A DNA stretch of 64,000 nt from Sphingobium sp. 66-54. Lineage in GTDB: Bacteria; Pseudomonadota; Alphaproteobacteria; Sphingomonadales; Sphingomonadaceae. The stretch spans positions 1-64,000 of the forward strand of contig MKWI01000009.1 of the NCBI GenBank assembly GCA_001899715.1. The letters are read 5' to 3'. Position numbers and translations under genes: made by a program. Of the stretch, positions 1 to 14,044 are shown piece by piece. The notes under the pieces are model-generated. The model made no database searches. It saw only the letters and a list, made by a program, of their open reading frames with translations, and was not told the DNA's origin. Each line of letters starts with the position of its first letter. Position 1 is the stretch's first letter.

Positions 1-68
1 ACTTCCTCGCTGCCATCAAGCTCTTCTGCACACGCCTATGGATCGCCGCTAATGAGTCTACGCCCTAA
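1..68 (+). CDS. C-terminal end of an IS5-like transposase (partial)
   Basis: Reading from base 3, the frame gives FLAAIKLFCTRLWIAANES followed by two more residues and a TAA stop at 66-68. This resembles the extreme C-terminus of IS5-superfamily DDE transposases, which end in a hydrophobic helix with a Trp and an NES-type tail. Only about 21 codons are visible, so neither the catalytic residues nor the left inverted repeat can be checked. The stop codon overlaps the stop of the convergent rhomboid gene, so any right inverted repeat of the element would lie inside the rhomboid 3' end. The assignment rests on recalled resemblance and is moderate. Confidence 0.55.
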   Translation, partial: FLAAIKLFCTRLWIAANESTP

Positions 69-748
69 GTCCCCCGCGAGGCGCGGAAGCGGCGGGCAAG
101 CAGCGGCCGGGCAAGCAGCAGGCCGGCGATAAAGCCGCCGATATGCGCGCCGATGGCGACCCCACCGAAGAAGCTGTCGAACCCGCCGGCCAGCGCAATC
201 ATCAGTTGCAGCACGGTCCATCCCGCCGCCAACCACAGGATGCGCACGACATGCGCCGGGATCGGACCGATCGCTTTGACTCCACGCTGGCTGTAAATGA
301 GCGCATAGGTGCCGAGCAGCGCCGAGATGGCCCCGCTGGCGCCAATCATCGGGATCAATCCCTCATGCACATCGGTGGAGAAGGCGCCCATCGCCCATTG
401 GCCGAACGCCGCCGCATAGGCGCCGACAATGTAGATGATCACGACGCGCCCCTGCCCCAGCAACTGCTCGACATAGCGGCCGCAGAAGATCAGCATGATG
501 AGATTGAAGCCGATGTGCATCCAACCGGCATGGACCAGCGTCGCGCTGAGCGGAGTCAGCCATAGCGGCAGCCACGGCACACCGAGCGACACGCCCTGCG
601 CGGCAAGTGCATGGACGCGCTCGGGAATAAACCCGGCGAACAGCGCCGCCTGGTCGGTAAGCCCAAGCAGTTGCACGGGCAGGAAGGCCAGCAGGGTGAT
701 CGCGGCCAGCGCATTGGTGGCCGGCCCCCGAGGCAGCGTGACAGCCAT
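65..748 (-). CDS. Rhomboid-family intramembrane serine protease
   Basis: A 227-residue membrane protein with about six hydrophobic segments. The rhomboid GxSG motif is present as GASG (residues 136-139, catalytic Ser138), followed by a second catalytic-type histidine in AHIGGF (His202). An early MHIGFN segment (residues 77-82) matches the conserved His/Asn of rhomboid TM2. Rhomboids cleave transmembrane substrates within the inner membrane; the substrate cannot be inferred here. The gene is last in the minus-strand run after greA, 23 bases downstream of its stop. Its final codons abut the end of a transposase gene, so the C-terminus (RFRASRGT) may have been changed by an insertion. Confidence 0.88.
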   Translation of the reverse strand: MAVTLPRGPATNALAAITLLAFLPVQLLGLTDQAALFAGFIPERVHALAAQGVSLGVPWLPLWLTPLSATLVHAGWMHIGFNLIMLIFCGRYVEQLLGQGRVVIIYIVGAYAAAFGQWAMGAFSTDVHEGLIPMIGASGAISALLGTYALIYSQRGVKAIGPIPAHVVRILWLAAGWTVLQLMIALAGGFDSFFGGVAIGAHIGGFIAGLLLARPLLARRFRASRGT

Positions 749-771
749 GGAAACCCTTCCCGCGCTCGTCC

Positions 772-1248
772 TCAGACGAACTCGATCTTCTCGATCAGGT
801 AGAACTTGTCGCCGGAAGGCACTGTCACCTCCACCTCATCGCCGACCTGACGGCCGATGAGGGCCCGACCAAGCGGGCTGGAATAGCTGATCCGGCCAGC
901 CTTGGCGTCCGCCTCGGCCTGACCGACGATCTGGTAGCGCACCGGCTGGTCATCCTCGTCAAGGAGCGAGACGGTGGCGCCGAACACGACCTTGTCGCCA
1001 GAGAGGGTCGTGGGGTCGATTACCTGCGCACGCGAGAGCTTGTCCTCGATGTCGGCAATGGATGCCTCCACCTGACCCTGACGCTCCTTGGCCGCATGAT
1101 ATTCCGCATTTTCCGAAAGATCGCCATGCGCCCGCGCTTCCTCGATCGCGTCTACGATCGTCGGACGCTCGGCTTTAAGCGCGCGGAGCTGATCGGTCAG
1201 CATGTCATAGCCAACAGCCAGCATCGGCATCTTCTCAACGGTCGCCAT
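772..1248 (-). CDS. greA: Transcription elongation factor GreA
   Basis: This 158-residue protein has the usual GreA length and order. The N-terminal coiled coil contains the acidic-tip signature region [15 protein letters not shown] (residues about 42-56), which enters the RNA polymerase secondary channel and stimulates cleavage of backtracked RNA. The C-terminal FKBP-like domain ends in the typical [16 protein letters not shown] region. It lies 100 bases after carB on the same strand and just before the rhomboid gene. The carAB-greA order is common in alphaproteobacteria. Confidence 0.96.
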   Translation of the reverse strand: MATVEKMPMLAVGYDMLTDQLRALKAERPTIVDAIEEARAHGDLSENAEYHAAKERQGQVEASIADIEDKLSRAQVIDPTTLSGDKVVFGATVSLLDEDDQPVRYQIVGQAEADAKAGRISYSSPLGRALIGRQVGDEVEVTVPSGDKFYLIEKIEFV

Positions 1249-1348
1249 CTCGACTCCCCAATTCCTCGTCTAGCTGCGCCTGAAGCGCATACTCCCTTTG
1301 CCCACCGGAGCCTCCGGCCGGCCCGTAACTGATTTGTTTATCGGATAA

Positions 1349-4686
<3,338 letters not shown>

Positions 4687-4687
<1 letters not shown>

Positions 4688-4956
4688 TATTTTTTCCGAG
4701 TCTCGTTCCCGGTAAAACCGAGTTGCAAATCAGAGCGCTCCCGCACTTTTCCCAGCGCGCATTGGAGAGCAGCATTTTCACTGACGGTCGGCAGCGCCTC
4801 TGGCCGGACCATCCGCATTTCCACCTCGCGCGTGCCGTGTGCGATCAGATGCACCACCCGCTCAGCCCGGCAGGACGCGACCATGAAATCGAGCTGTCGC
4901 TGCAACTGCCCGGCATCGATCGGTAAGCTCGCCCCCAGAAGAGCCGTGGCAATCAT
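4687..4956 (-). CDS. Small hypothetical protein between carA and carB
   Basis: An 89-residue ORF that exactly bridges carA and carB. Its ATG overlaps the carA stop as ATGA, and its TAA stop overlaps the carB ATG by one base, so the gap between the two synthase subunits is filled with coding sequence. The product is soluble, with no signal peptide or membrane segment, and has two Cys residues near CRAERVVH and LQCALG. I do not recognise a family. The double overlap supports real translation, and a role tied to CarAB expression or assembly is only an inference from position. Confidence 0.62.
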
Positions 4957-6110
4957 TTAAGCCCCTCCACGAACCGCTTGAACAGATAGAAGCTGTCTTG
5001 CGGTCCCGGCGAGGCCTCAGGGTGATATTGCACGGCGAACACCGGCTTATCGGTAAAGGCGATACCGCAGTTGGAGCCGTCGAACAGGCTCACATGCGTC
5101 TCGACCACATTGGCTGGCAGCGTATCCTTATCGACCGCGAAGCCGTGGTTCATGCTGGTGATCTCCACCACGCCGTCCTCCAGCCGCTTGACCGGATGGT
5201 TGGCACCGCGATGGCCCTGCCGCATCTTGATGGTCCGCGCACCGGCCGCGAGGCCGAGCAACTGGTGACCCAGACAAATGCCGAAGATCGGCATGTTCGC
5301 CTCCAGCAGCTTGCGGATCATCGGCACCGCATAGACCGCCGTCGCCGCCGGATCGCCGGGGCCGTTGGAGAGGAACACGCCGGCGGGCTTGAGCGCCACG
5401 ATCTCCTCATAGCTGGCGGTGGCGGGCAGCACCGTCACGTGCGCGCCGGCCTTCACCAGATTGCGAAAGATATTGTCCTTGGCGCCATAGTCGATCGCCA
5501 CGACATGCGGCTTCTCGCCATCTCCGGCCGCCGCATAGCCCGTGCCGAGCGTCCACGGCCCGCCGGTCCAGTCACGCTGTGCACCGGTGACTTCAATGGC
5601 GAGGTCCATGCCCTCCAGTCCCGGCCAGTTTTTCGCCTTCTCGTGCAATGCCTTCAGGTCGAACTTGCCCTCGGGATCGTGCGCGATCACCGCGTTGGGC
5701 GCGCCGGCCGTGCGCATGCGGCGGGTCAGCGCGCGGGTATCCACGCCGGCCAGACCGATACGGCCGTTGTCCCGCAGCCACTGGTCGAAAGGCTTGGCAT
5801 TGCGGAAGTTGCTGGGCGCGGTCACGTCCTCTCGCACCACGCAACCGAGCGCATGCGCGGCGCTCGCCTCGACATCCTCGGCATTGGTGCCGACATTGCC
5901 GATATGCGGGAAGGTGAAGGTGATGATCTGCCCGGCGAAGCTCGGGTCGGTCATGATTTCCTGATAGCCGGTCATGGCGGTGTGGAAGCACAATTCGCCT
6001 ACCGCCTCACCCACCGCGCCGAAGCCGCGGCCGAAGATCACCGTGCCGTCCGCGAGAACCAACACCCCCGTCGCTGCTTTGGGCACGGTGGGGTATTTGG
6101 CGTTCGCCAT
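4953..6110 (-). CDS. carA: Carbamoyl-phosphate synthase small (glutaminase) subunit
   Basis: A 385-residue CarA. The N-terminal domain unique to the small subunit is followed by a class I glutamine amidotransferase domain. Its nucleophile lies in FGICLGHQ (Cys279), and the His-Glu pair lies in QYHPEASPGP (His363, Glu365). It hydrolyses glutamine and channels ammonia to CarB. It is the first gene of the minus-strand run and is divergent from yqeY, with a 159-base intergenic region holding both promoters. Its stop overlaps the start of the small downstream ORF. Confidence 0.98.
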   Translation of the reverse strand: MANAKYPTVPKAATGVLVLADGTVIFGRGFGAVGEAVGELCFHTAMTGYQEIMTDPSFAGQIITFTFPHIGNVGTNAEDVEASAAHALGCVVREDVTAPSNFRNAKPFDQWLRDNGRIGLAGVDTRALTRRMRTAGAPNAVIAHDPEGKFDLKALHEKAKNWPGLEGMDLAIEVTGAQRDWTGGPWTLGTGYAAAGDGEKPHVVAIDYGAKDNIFRNLVKAGAHVTVLPATASYEEIVALKPAGVFLSNGPGDPAATAVYAVPMIRKLLEANMPIFGICLGHQLLGLAAGARTIKMRQGHRGANHPVKRLEDGVVEITSMNHGFAVDKDTLPANVVETHVSLFDGSNCGIAFTDKPVFAVQYHPEASPGPQDSFYLFKRFVEGLK

Positions 6111-6269
6111 GGCTTCTGATCCTTCGATTTTTCACGATTTGGCCCGCGCCGTTGTGCAGGCTAAACGGCCGGGTCACTAGGTCTTCGTACCTGCACGGTC
6201 AATCTATTAAAAAATTGCGAAACACGCTATCCGTGGTCCTTTCCTGCCGGACAACATGGAGGCTGCGCG

Positions 6270-6722
6270 GTGATTCGCGACACACTCAAGGCTGCTCAGA
6301 TCGAGTCGATGAAGGGTGGCAACAAGCCGCGCCTGGCGGCCGTCCGCCTGATCCTCGCCAAGCTCAAGGACCGCGATATCGAGCTGCGCACCGCGACCAG
6401 TGTACCGGATGACGACACCATCGTCGTCGACGTTCTCCAGAAGATGGCCAAGCAACGCCGCGAGTCGATTGCCGTATTCGAGCAGGCCGGCCGCACCGAG
6501 CTGGCCGACCAGGAGAAAGGCGAGCTGGCGGTGATCGAAAGCTTCCTTCCCGCTCAGATGAGCGAGGCGGAGACCACCGCCGCGATCGCGGCGATCAAGG
6601 CCGAGGTCGGCGCTACCTCGGTCAAGGACATGGGCAAGGTTATGGCCCTGCTCAAGGAGCGTCACGGCACCACGCTGGATATGAGCAAGGCCAGCGGCCT
6701 CGTGAAGGCGGCTTTGGGATGA
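6270..6722 (+). CDS. GatB/YqeY domain-containing protein
   Basis: A 150-residue protein of the YqeY family, which is related to the C-terminal tRNA-binding-like domain of GatB. It shows the family features KDRDIELRTA, KMAKQRRESI and a C-terminal KERHGTTLDMSKASGLVK block. The start is GTG at 6270, preceded by a GGAGG-like sequence at 6258-6262. Its molecular role is not established. In alphaproteobacteria it commonly sits directly upstream of dnaG, but here a DUF559 cassette separates the two. Confidence 0.9.
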   Translation: MIRDTLKAAQIESMKGGNKPRLAAVRLILAKLKDRDIELRTATSVPDDDTIVVDVLQKMAKQRRESIAVFEQAGRTELADQEKGELAVIESFLPAQMSEAETTAAIAAIKAEVGATSVKDMGKVMALLKERHGTTLDMSKASGLVKAALG

Positions 6723-6728
6723 GGCAGG

Positions 6729-6765
6729 AAGCCCCTCCCTTCCAAGGGAGGGGTTGGGGTGGGTG
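6729..6765 (+). repeat. Left copy of 37-bp palindromic repeat
   Basis: This 37-base C/G-rich unit contains a perfect hairpin, CCCCTCCCTT-CC-AAGGGAGGGG (6732-6753), followed by a T/G-rich tail ending GGGTGGGTG. It begins 6 bases after the yqeY stop and ends one base before the ATG of the DUF559 gene. The copy at 7126-7162 is the same unit inverted, with 35 of 37 positions identical. Confidence 0.9.
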
Positions 6766-6766
6766 A

Positions 6767-7171
6767 ATGGCGCAGCGCATCGACGCAAGACTGGGCGAAA
6801 AAGCACGGTCCATGCGGAATGACGCACCCGAACCGGAACGCCGCCTGTGGTCGAGGCTGCGCGCTTCCCAGCTTGGCTTCAAATTTCGCCGACAAGCCGT
6901 GGTCCTGCCATATATCGTCGACTTTCTCTGCCCATGGAACGGCCTTGTGGTGGAAGTCGACGGTGATACCCATGTGCATGAGCAAGATCGTGCGCGCGAT
7001 GCCGCTCTGAACCGTCTGGGATATACCGTGCTGCGCTTCAGTAATGCAGATGTGATGAGTCAGATCGACGGAATCGTCGAGATCATCCACGCGCGCGCCG
7101 TTGCGTTGCCCGAGCGCAGCTGGAACACCCACCCCACCCCCTCCTTTGGAAGGGAGGGGCTTTCCCAATGA
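6767..7171 (+). CDS. DUF559 (Vsr-like fold) endonuclease-domain protein
   Basis: A 134-residue protein of the DUF559 family, whose members resemble very-short-patch-repair/PD-(D/E)XK nucleases. Family blocks visible are PEPERRLWSRLR, LGFKFRRQ, LPYIVDFLCP (putative catalytic Asp), GLVVEVDGDTH (acidic/metal residues) and LGYTVLRFSNADV. The ATG directly follows the left 37-bp repeat. The last 15 or so codons ([15 protein letters not shown]) are encoded by the right repeat, so the repeat is part of the reading frame. The TGA stop overlaps the dnaG ATG (ATGA). The biochemical function of these small proteins is not established. Confidence 0.85.
   Translation: MAQRIDARLGEKARSMRNDAPEPERRLWSRLRASQLGFKFRRQAVVLPYIVDFLCPWNGLVVEVDGDTHVHEQDRARDAALNRLGYTVLRFSNADVMSQIDGIVEIIHARAVALPERSWNTHPTPSFGREGLSQ
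7126..7162 (-). repeat. Right (inverted) copy of 37-bp palindromic repeat
   Basis: Read on the minus strand, this unit matches the left copy at 35 of 37 positions. It lies inside the 3' end of the DUF559 ORF and ends 5 bases before the dnaG ATG. Its AGGGAGGGG segment (7151-7159) is the only good Shine-Dalgarno sequence for dnaG. Confidence 0.9.
7151..7159 (+). promoter_or_regulatory. dnaG ribosome binding site inside the repeat
   Basis: AGGGAGGGG lies 8 bases before the dnaG ATG. It belongs to one arm of the repeat's hairpin, so pairing within the repeat mRNA could mask it. Confidence 0.65.
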
Positions 7172-9030
7172 GCCTCACCCCGCAATTCCTCGACGAGCTG
7201 CGCGCGCGCACCACGCTTTCGACGCTGATCGGCAAGACCATCAAGGTCCAGAAGGCCGGGCGCGAATATAAAGCGTGCTGCCCGTTCCACCACGAGAAGA
7301 CGCCCAGCTTCACAATCAACGACGAGAAGGGCTTCTACCACTGCTTCGGCTGCGGGGCGCATGGCGATGCGATCCGCTGGATGACCGACCAGCGCGGCCT
7401 GCCGTTCATGGAAGCGGTGAAGGAACTGGCAGAGGCCGCCGGGCTGGAACTGCCCGCGCCCGATCCACGCGCGGCAAAACGCGCCGAAACCGCTCGCTCG
7501 CTGCACGATGTGACCACAGCCGCGCAGAACTGGTTCGTCGAGCAACTGGATGGACTGGAGGGGGCGGAAGCGCGCGCCTATCTGCAAAAGCGCGGCCTCA
7601 CCGACGCGACCCGCCGCGCCTTCGGCCTCGGTTTCGCGCCGGACAGCCGGGGCAAACTCAAGGCCGCACTCAAGACGTTTCCGGAGGCGATGCTGGTCGA
7701 ATCCGGCATGCTGGTCCAGCCCGAGGAGGCTAACCGCGAGAGCTACGACCGCTTCCGGGGCCGGCTGATGATCCCGATCCGCGACCAGCGCGGGCGGGTC
7801 ATCGCATTCGGGGGACGCATATTGGGCGCGGGCGAGCCCAAATATCTGAACTCGCCGGAAACCCCGCTGTTCGACAAGGGCCGCACGCTCTACAATCTCG
7901 ACAAGGCCGCCCCCGCCGCGCGCAAGGCGAACCGCGTGATCGTGGTCGAGGGCTATATGGACGCCATCGCCATCGCGCAGGCCGGCATCGCCGAGGCGGT
8001 CGCTCCACTGGGCACAGCGCTGACCGAACACCAGATCGAGAAGCTGTGGACGATGGTGGAAACGCCGGTCCTCTGCTTCGATGGCGACAGTGCCGGCCAG
8101 CGCGCCGCCCTGCGCGCCGCCCACCGCGCGCTGCCGCTGCTCAAGCCCGGCCACAGCCTCGCCTTCGCCGCGCTACCGGCAGGGCAGGACCCGGACGATC
8201 TGATCCGCGCCACCGGGGTGCAGGCGTTCGAGACCGTGCTCGCCGCCGCTATCCCGCTCGCCGACCTGCTCTGGCAAAGCGAGTTGGAGGCCGCGCCGCT
8301 CGCCACGCCGGAGGCACGCGCCGGCCTCAAGCAGCGCCTCGCCGCGCTCACCGCCACTATCGCGGACGGTGATATCCGCGCGCTCTATGCCCGGCTGTTC
8401 CGGGAGCGGTTCGACGCGCTGTTCTTCGCGCCTCGTGCTCCGCAGGAGCGCCGGCCCGCCTCCCAGCCCCGGCGCGGCGCCGGTGCGAAGGGTGGTCGCT
8501 GGGCGCCCCCTCCCCCACTCGCCGGACCGGAGGCCCATGCAATCCGTGAAGGCGGCGGCGATACGCTGCTGCTGCGCGCAGTGCTGGCAGGGCTGCTGCG
8601 CTTTCCGGGGGAGATTCTGGTCCACCGCGAGGCGCTGGCGAGCCTCCGTCCGGCCGACTCGCATCTCGCCCGATTGCTCGACGCGCTGCTCGCCACCTGC
8701 GACCGCGAAGAAACGGTTGAAACAGAGGCCCTCCTTACCATATTGGGCGAGCGTGATCTGTATAATATGGCGAAGGGGTTGCTCCGGGCCGATGCCTTGC
8801 ACTTCACCTTCACCAGGGCCGAGGCCGATCGGCGGCGCGCACAGCGCGATCTGGCCGAGGCAATCGCGGTGATCGTGGCGATCCCTCGGATCGAGGCCGA
8901 ACTGGCCGCGGTGACGAGGGCAATGGCGGAGACTCTGGACGAAGCCGGTTACGCCCGGCAGCAGTCGTTGCGGAAGTTGAAGGCGGATCTGGCGTCGCGG
9001 GTCGCGGAATTGGCCCAACCCCAGGATTGA
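7168..9030 (+). CDS. dnaG: DNA primase
   Basis: A 620-residue DnaG. The N-terminal zinc-binding domain has Cys38, His41, Cys59 and Cys62 (CPFH and CFGC). The TOPRIM catalytic core contains [10 protein letters not shown] (Glu261) and FDGDSAGQ (residues 304-311). The C-terminal third is the helicase-interaction domain. It synthesises RNA primers at the fork. The start was set by the AGGGAGGGG ribosome binding site and the ATGA overlap with the upstream DUF559 ORF. rpoD follows after 53 bases, as in a macromolecular-synthesis operon; rpsU is absent. Confidence 0.97.
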   Translation: MSLTPQFLDELRARTTLSTLIGKTIKVQKAGREYKACCPFHHEKTPSFTINDEKGFYHCFGCGAHGDAIRWMTDQRGLPFMEAVKELAEAAGLELPAPDPRAAKRAETARSLHDVTTAAQNWFVEQLDGLEGAEARAYLQKRGLTDATRRAFGLGFAPDSRGKLKAALKTFPEAMLVESGMLVQPEEANRESYDRFRGRLMIPIRDQRGRVIAFGGRILGAGEPKYLNSPETPLFDKGRTLYNLDKAAPAARKANRVIVVEGYMDAIAIAQAGIAEAVAPLGTALTEHQIEKLWTMVETPVLCFDGDSAGQRAALRAAHRALPLLKPGHSLAFAALPAGQDPDDLIRATGVQAFETVLAAAIPLADLLWQSELEAAPLATPEARAGLKQRLAALTATIADGDIRALYARLFRERFDALFFAPRAPQERRPASQPRRGAGAKGGRWAPPPPLAGPEAHAIREGGGDTLLLRAVLAGLLRFPGEILVHREALASLRPADSHLARLLDALLATCDREETVETEALLTILGERDLYNMAKGLLRADALHFTFTRAEADRRRAQRDLAEAIAVIVAIPRIEAELAAVTRAMAETLDEAGYARQQSLRKLKADLASRVAELAQPQD

Positions 9031-9083
9031 ACGGAACAATTGGCCGGGCTGCTTGGCAGTTCCGGCGCGGAGTAAGGCGACTC

Positions 9084-11117
<2,034 letters not shown>

Positions 11118-11542
11118 GCTCTACGACTCGCGCCCGCGCTCCGCTCGCCTTGAGCGGGGCCGTGTGGGCTATACCCATTCGCGAGTCGCCCGCCGCTGGC
11201 CTAACTCAAGCCTTTCCCCCTCAAGGCAGGGATTAGGTACGGTTAGCGGCCAAACATACTACCCCTCTTTAAGCCCCGTTCCGCCGCGTAACCCACCCCG
11301 TCCTGCCCTTCTGCTCCACATCTGAGACACAAGAGCACGCCCAGCCGTGCCTCGGGCGGGACAAGCCGCGCAATCGGTGAAATTCCCAAGAAAAAGCCTG
11401 AAATTGTGCCATTTTTGGTCACTCTTGGCATTAAAAAAGCCGCCCTTTGGAGACCGAGCGTCAAGGAGTCCTTAACCGCATACCCCCTAAATGTTGTGGC
11501 GGGGGCGACAGTGATCCCATGGGGATCGTAAGAGGCACAAAC
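11118..11542. other. Intergenic region between rpoD and the next gene
   Basis: This 425-base region has no convincing gene. Just after rpoD a possible three-way structure is visible: outer arms CGACTCGC (11124-11131) and GCGAGTCG (11181-11188) enclose CCGCTC/GAGCGG (11141-11157) and GGGctataCCC. It may act as a terminator without a U tract. Nearer the next gene are a TGCCA-N14-TGGCA dyad around 11407-11430, a TTAACC half-site and a GATCCC-ATG-GGGATC dyad (11513-11527). Promoter and regulatory roles are unproven. Confidence 0.4.
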
Positions 11543-12253
11543 ATGAAACATCAGCCCTACATGTCGACCGACTCGAGCCTGAGCGCGCTCATCGCGACCA
11601 TCGTCGATCTGGATGGCTCGGCCGCGCATGGCTATTGCGCTCATGTTCTCCATGGCGACCGGCATTCATTCGTCCGCGATCTGGTGGACTTCGCCGATTT
11701 CGTGCATCTCGTCGCCTTGCTGCATGGCCAGGCGCCCGGCCTGGTCGATCAGGCCGCGGCACGCACCGTCGAGGTAGCAGCGCGCCAGTGGTTACTCGAC
11801 GCGATCGACGCCTTCGCCATCGAGCGACAATATCTCAATCGGCTGTCGGTCGCGGCTGGGCCACTGCCCAGCACCGCCGGCCACAGCCAGTCCATGTCGA
11901 TCATGGCGCAGCAGCGCCACGCCATCGAGACGCTGGCCCAGTCCGAGCGGCGCGGTACCGCGCTCGGCGCCGCGATCATGCTGGTGCTGGAGTGGCACAC
12001 GATCCGCGCGATCCTGGACGCCGGCGCCATCCGCCTCGGCATCGAGCCACCGCCCAACACCGTGCCGAGCCGCGCGGAAACGTTCGATCTGCTCGACAAG
12101 CTGCCCGATCCCGAACGACTGACCCGCGCCATTCAATTCGGCGCGATCCAGTTGCTCGACCAGCATCGCGGCATGTGGGATCTCCTCAAGACCCGCGCCA
12201 CAACGCGTCAGGCGAGCCGCGGTCCGAACGTGAAGGCGCTCATCCACCATTGA
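11543..12253 (+). CDS. Conserved hypothetical protein (sphingomonad type)
   Basis: A 236-residue soluble, mostly helical protein with no signal peptide. The start at 11543 is supported by AGAGG seven bases upstream; an in-frame ATG at 11561 is an alternative. The sequence has a central histidine-containing stretch (SMSIMAQQRHAIETLAQSERRGTALG) and a final LLDQHRGMWDLLKTRA segment, suggesting a helical-bundle domain. I recall similar unnamed proteins (DUF6975-like) in sphingomonads but cannot assign a function. It is separated from rpoD by 425 bases and is convergent with the NamZ-like gene. Confidence 0.75.
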   Translation: MKHQPYMSTDSSLSALIATIVDLDGSAAHGYCAHVLHGDRHSFVRDLVDFADFVHLVALLHGQAPGLVDQAAARTVEVAARQWLLDAIDAFAIERQYLNRLSVAAGPLPSTAGHSQSMSIMAQQRHAIETLAQSERRGTALGAAIMLVLEWHTIRAILDAGAIRLGIEPPPNTVPSRAETFDLLDKLPDPERLTRAIQFGAIQLLDQHRGMWDLLKTRATTRQASRGPNVKALIHH

Positions 12254-12255
12254 GT

Positions 12256-12275
12256 GGTCAATGGGTTCATTGACC
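12256..12275. terminator. Hairpin between convergent genes
   Basis: A perfect 8-bp stem, GGTCAATG-GGTT-CATTGACC, lies 3 bases after the stop of the plus-strand gene and 13 bases before the stop of the minus-strand gene. The location suits a bidirectional terminator, although neither side has a strong T tract. Confidence 0.5.
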
Positions 12276-12287
12276 GACGGATGACTC

Positions 12288-13493
12288 TCAATAGAGTAGA
12301 TGCGCCGCCCGCTCCTGCGCCCACGCCGCTTCATCCGGCCGGGTCAGCGCATCGAGATCGGCCGGAAACGCGGCGGGATCATCCACCCATTCGCGCAGTA
12401 GTGGCGAGCCGTTGATAACGTCGATCGGCAGCCTGCCGAACGCATATTCATACGGGAAATCGCGCCATAAGGGGTACTCGGGCGCGAGTCGGCGGATCGC
12501 CTTGAAGGCCAGCGCCTGCACTCGCCACGGCTTGAACGCGGCATGGTCGTAGCCCGGCCCTTCGGCATGAATGTGAACGCCCGCGCAGAGCGTATGGACA
12601 TGCTTGTGGAAGGTCGGCTCGAACCAGCAGTCGCGCAGGATGCATCCATCCAGCCACTGCGGCGCCCGCGCGTGCATCTCGGCGATCACCGCCCGCGCGT
12701 CGATATCCGGCGCGCCGAATAGTTCGAGCGGCCGCGTCGTCCCACGCCCTTCCGAGAGCGTCGTCCCCTCCAGCATCACCGTGCCGGCGTAGCAGCGCGC
12801 CATGTTGAGATTGGCCGCATTGGGGCTGGGGTTGACCCAGATGCGCTCCATCGGCCAGCCGAAGCCGGGCGCGGCGTCCGGCGCATAGTCCTCCATGGCG
12901 ATCACGCGATAATCGAGATTGAGCCCGCAATGCGCGCGGAACCATTGGCCCAGTTCGCCCATGGTGAGGCCGTGGCGCATCGGCATCGGTCCGGCGCCAA
13001 CGAAGCTCTCCCAGCCATCCCGCAGTGTCAGCCCCTCGATCGGGCGGCCGGCGGGATTGGGCCGGTCGAGCACCCACACCGCCTTATCGGCCTGCGCAGC
13101 CGCTTCAATGAGGTAGAGCAGGGTCGTGACGAAGGTATAGATACGGCAGCCAAGGTCTTGCAGATCGACGAGGAACACGTCCGCCGCGTCCATCATCCGC
13201 TCGGTGGGCCGCCGCACCTCGCCGTAGAGGCTGAATATGGGAATGCCGTGGACCGGATCGTCATAATCCGGTGACTCCATCATATTGTCCTGCTTGTCGC
13301 CGCGCAGACCGTGCTGCGGCCCCATGGCGGCGGTCAAGTTGAGGTCGCCGCACGCCGCCAGCGCATCGAGCGCATGCGTCAGCTCCGCCGTTACCGAGGC
13401 CGGATGGGCGAGCAGGCAGACACGCTTGCCGGCGAGCGGCGCGCGCAACGTGGGGTCGGCGAGCAGCCGGTCGAGGCCCGTGCGGAAGGTCAT
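12288..13493 (-). CDS. DUF1343 family, NamZ-type exo-beta-N-acetylmuramidase
   Basis: A 401-residue member of the DUF1343 family, now known from Bacillus NamZ as exo-acting N-acetylmuramidase. Conserved blocks visible are [60 protein letters not shown] and [10 protein letters not shown]. These include acidic and histidine residues typical of the family. The start at 13493 forms an ATGA overlap with the upstream gene and places the conserved FRTGLDRLL at the N-terminus. It probably releases MurNAc from peptidoglycan fragments. I see no clear signal peptide in this start, which would suggest cytoplasmic recycling, but an upstream exported form cannot be excluded. Confidence 0.85.
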   Translation of the reverse strand: MTFRTGLDRLLADPTLRAPLAGKRVCLLAHPASVTAELTHALDALAACGDLNLTAAMGPQHGLRGDKQDNMMESPDYDDPVHGIPIFSLYGEVRRPTERMMDAADVFLVDLQDLGCRIYTFVTTLLYLIEAAAQADKAVWVLDRPNPAGRPIEGLTLRDGWESFVGAGPMPMRHGLTMGELGQWFRAHCGLNLDYRVIAMEDYAPDAAPGFGWPMERIWVNPSPNAANLNMARCYAGTVMLEGTTLSEGRGTTRPLELFGAPDIDARAVIAEMHARAPQWLDGCILRDCWFEPTFHKHVHTLCAGVHIHAEGPGYDHAAFKPWRVQALAFKAIRRLAPEYPLWRDFPYEYAFGRLPIDVINGSPLLREWVDDPAAFPADLDALTRPDEAAWAQERAAHLLY

Positions 13494-14044
13494 GCCGCGC
13501 TCAGTGGCGGAAGCGTGAGCGCGAAGCAATCACGATGATGGAAGTCCGGCTTGCCGGGCGGATGGGCCAGCGCCCAGTAGCTGATGCCGCCCGCTACCTC
13601 CGCGATCACCGCCGCAATGCCGACGCGTCCCGTTCCGTCCCACGGCAGGCAATCCTCAGCGAGCCGCGCGGTCAGCTTCAGCCGCTCGCTGCCGACCTCC
13701 AGCGCGATCTCCGGCACGGGCAGCGGGATGGATCGCATGCCGGTGCGGTAATGGTCGAAGCGATAGGCCGCGAAGGCGCCGGAGGGCGAGAGATTGATCT
13801 CCGCATAGGCATCTTCCCCGCAGGCGAGGAACAATTCGAAGCAGGTAGTGCGCCACAACTCGTCCGTATGCACGCGCGGCGCGGCGACCGGCAGCACGAC
13901 CTCACGAGGGTTGCCGACGGCGGTAAACGTCACCTCCCAGCCGAAAGCGTCGGTCTGTGCGATCCGCGCCCCCACCGCAACGAGCGCCGCGCAAGGCGTC
14001 TGCGGGTGGCACACCAGCGCGCGGCTAGCCAAAACCCTACTCAT
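13490..14044 (-). CDS. DOMON-like domain-containing protein
   Basis: A 184-residue protein with a beta-sandwich pattern. The block [42 protein letters not shown] is characteristic of the DOMON-like proteins that occur in proteobacteria. There is no signal peptide. It overlaps the NamZ-like gene by four bases (ATGA), so the two are likely translated together. DOMON domains elsewhere bind haem or sugars; the ligand here is unknown. The muramidase partner makes a sugar-related role plausible but unproven. It is divergent from tyrS. Confidence 0.75.
   Translation of the reverse strand: MSRVLASRALVCHPQTPCAALVAVGARIAQTDAFGWEVTFTAVGNPREVVLPVAAPRVHTDELWRTTCFELFLACGEDAYAEINLSPSGAFAAYRFDHYRTGMRSIPLPVPEIALEVGSERLKLTARLAEDCLPWDGTGRVGIAAVIAEVAGGISYWALAHPPGKPDFHHRDCFALTLPPLSAA

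Larger units (their letters stand above)
6729..7162 (+). mobile_element. Putative DUF559 cassette bounded by inverted palindromic repeats
   Basis: A 434-base unit with nearly identical 37-bp terminal inverted repeats enclosing a single small endonuclease-like gene, placed between yqeY and dnaG. The outer ends read AAGCCCCTCCCTTCC inward from both sides. The layout recalls REP sequences with a RAYT transposase, but the enclosed protein is a PD-(D/E)XK-like DUF559 member instead. No target-site duplication is evident. Mobility is inferred from structure and position. Confidence 0.5.

Noticed and set aside
11205..11235. C-rich stretch TTTCCCCCTCAAGGCAGGG as another copy of the DUF559-flanking repeat
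   Set aside because: The hairpin arms do not match the 37-bp unit and pair poorly. It looks like coincidental composition.
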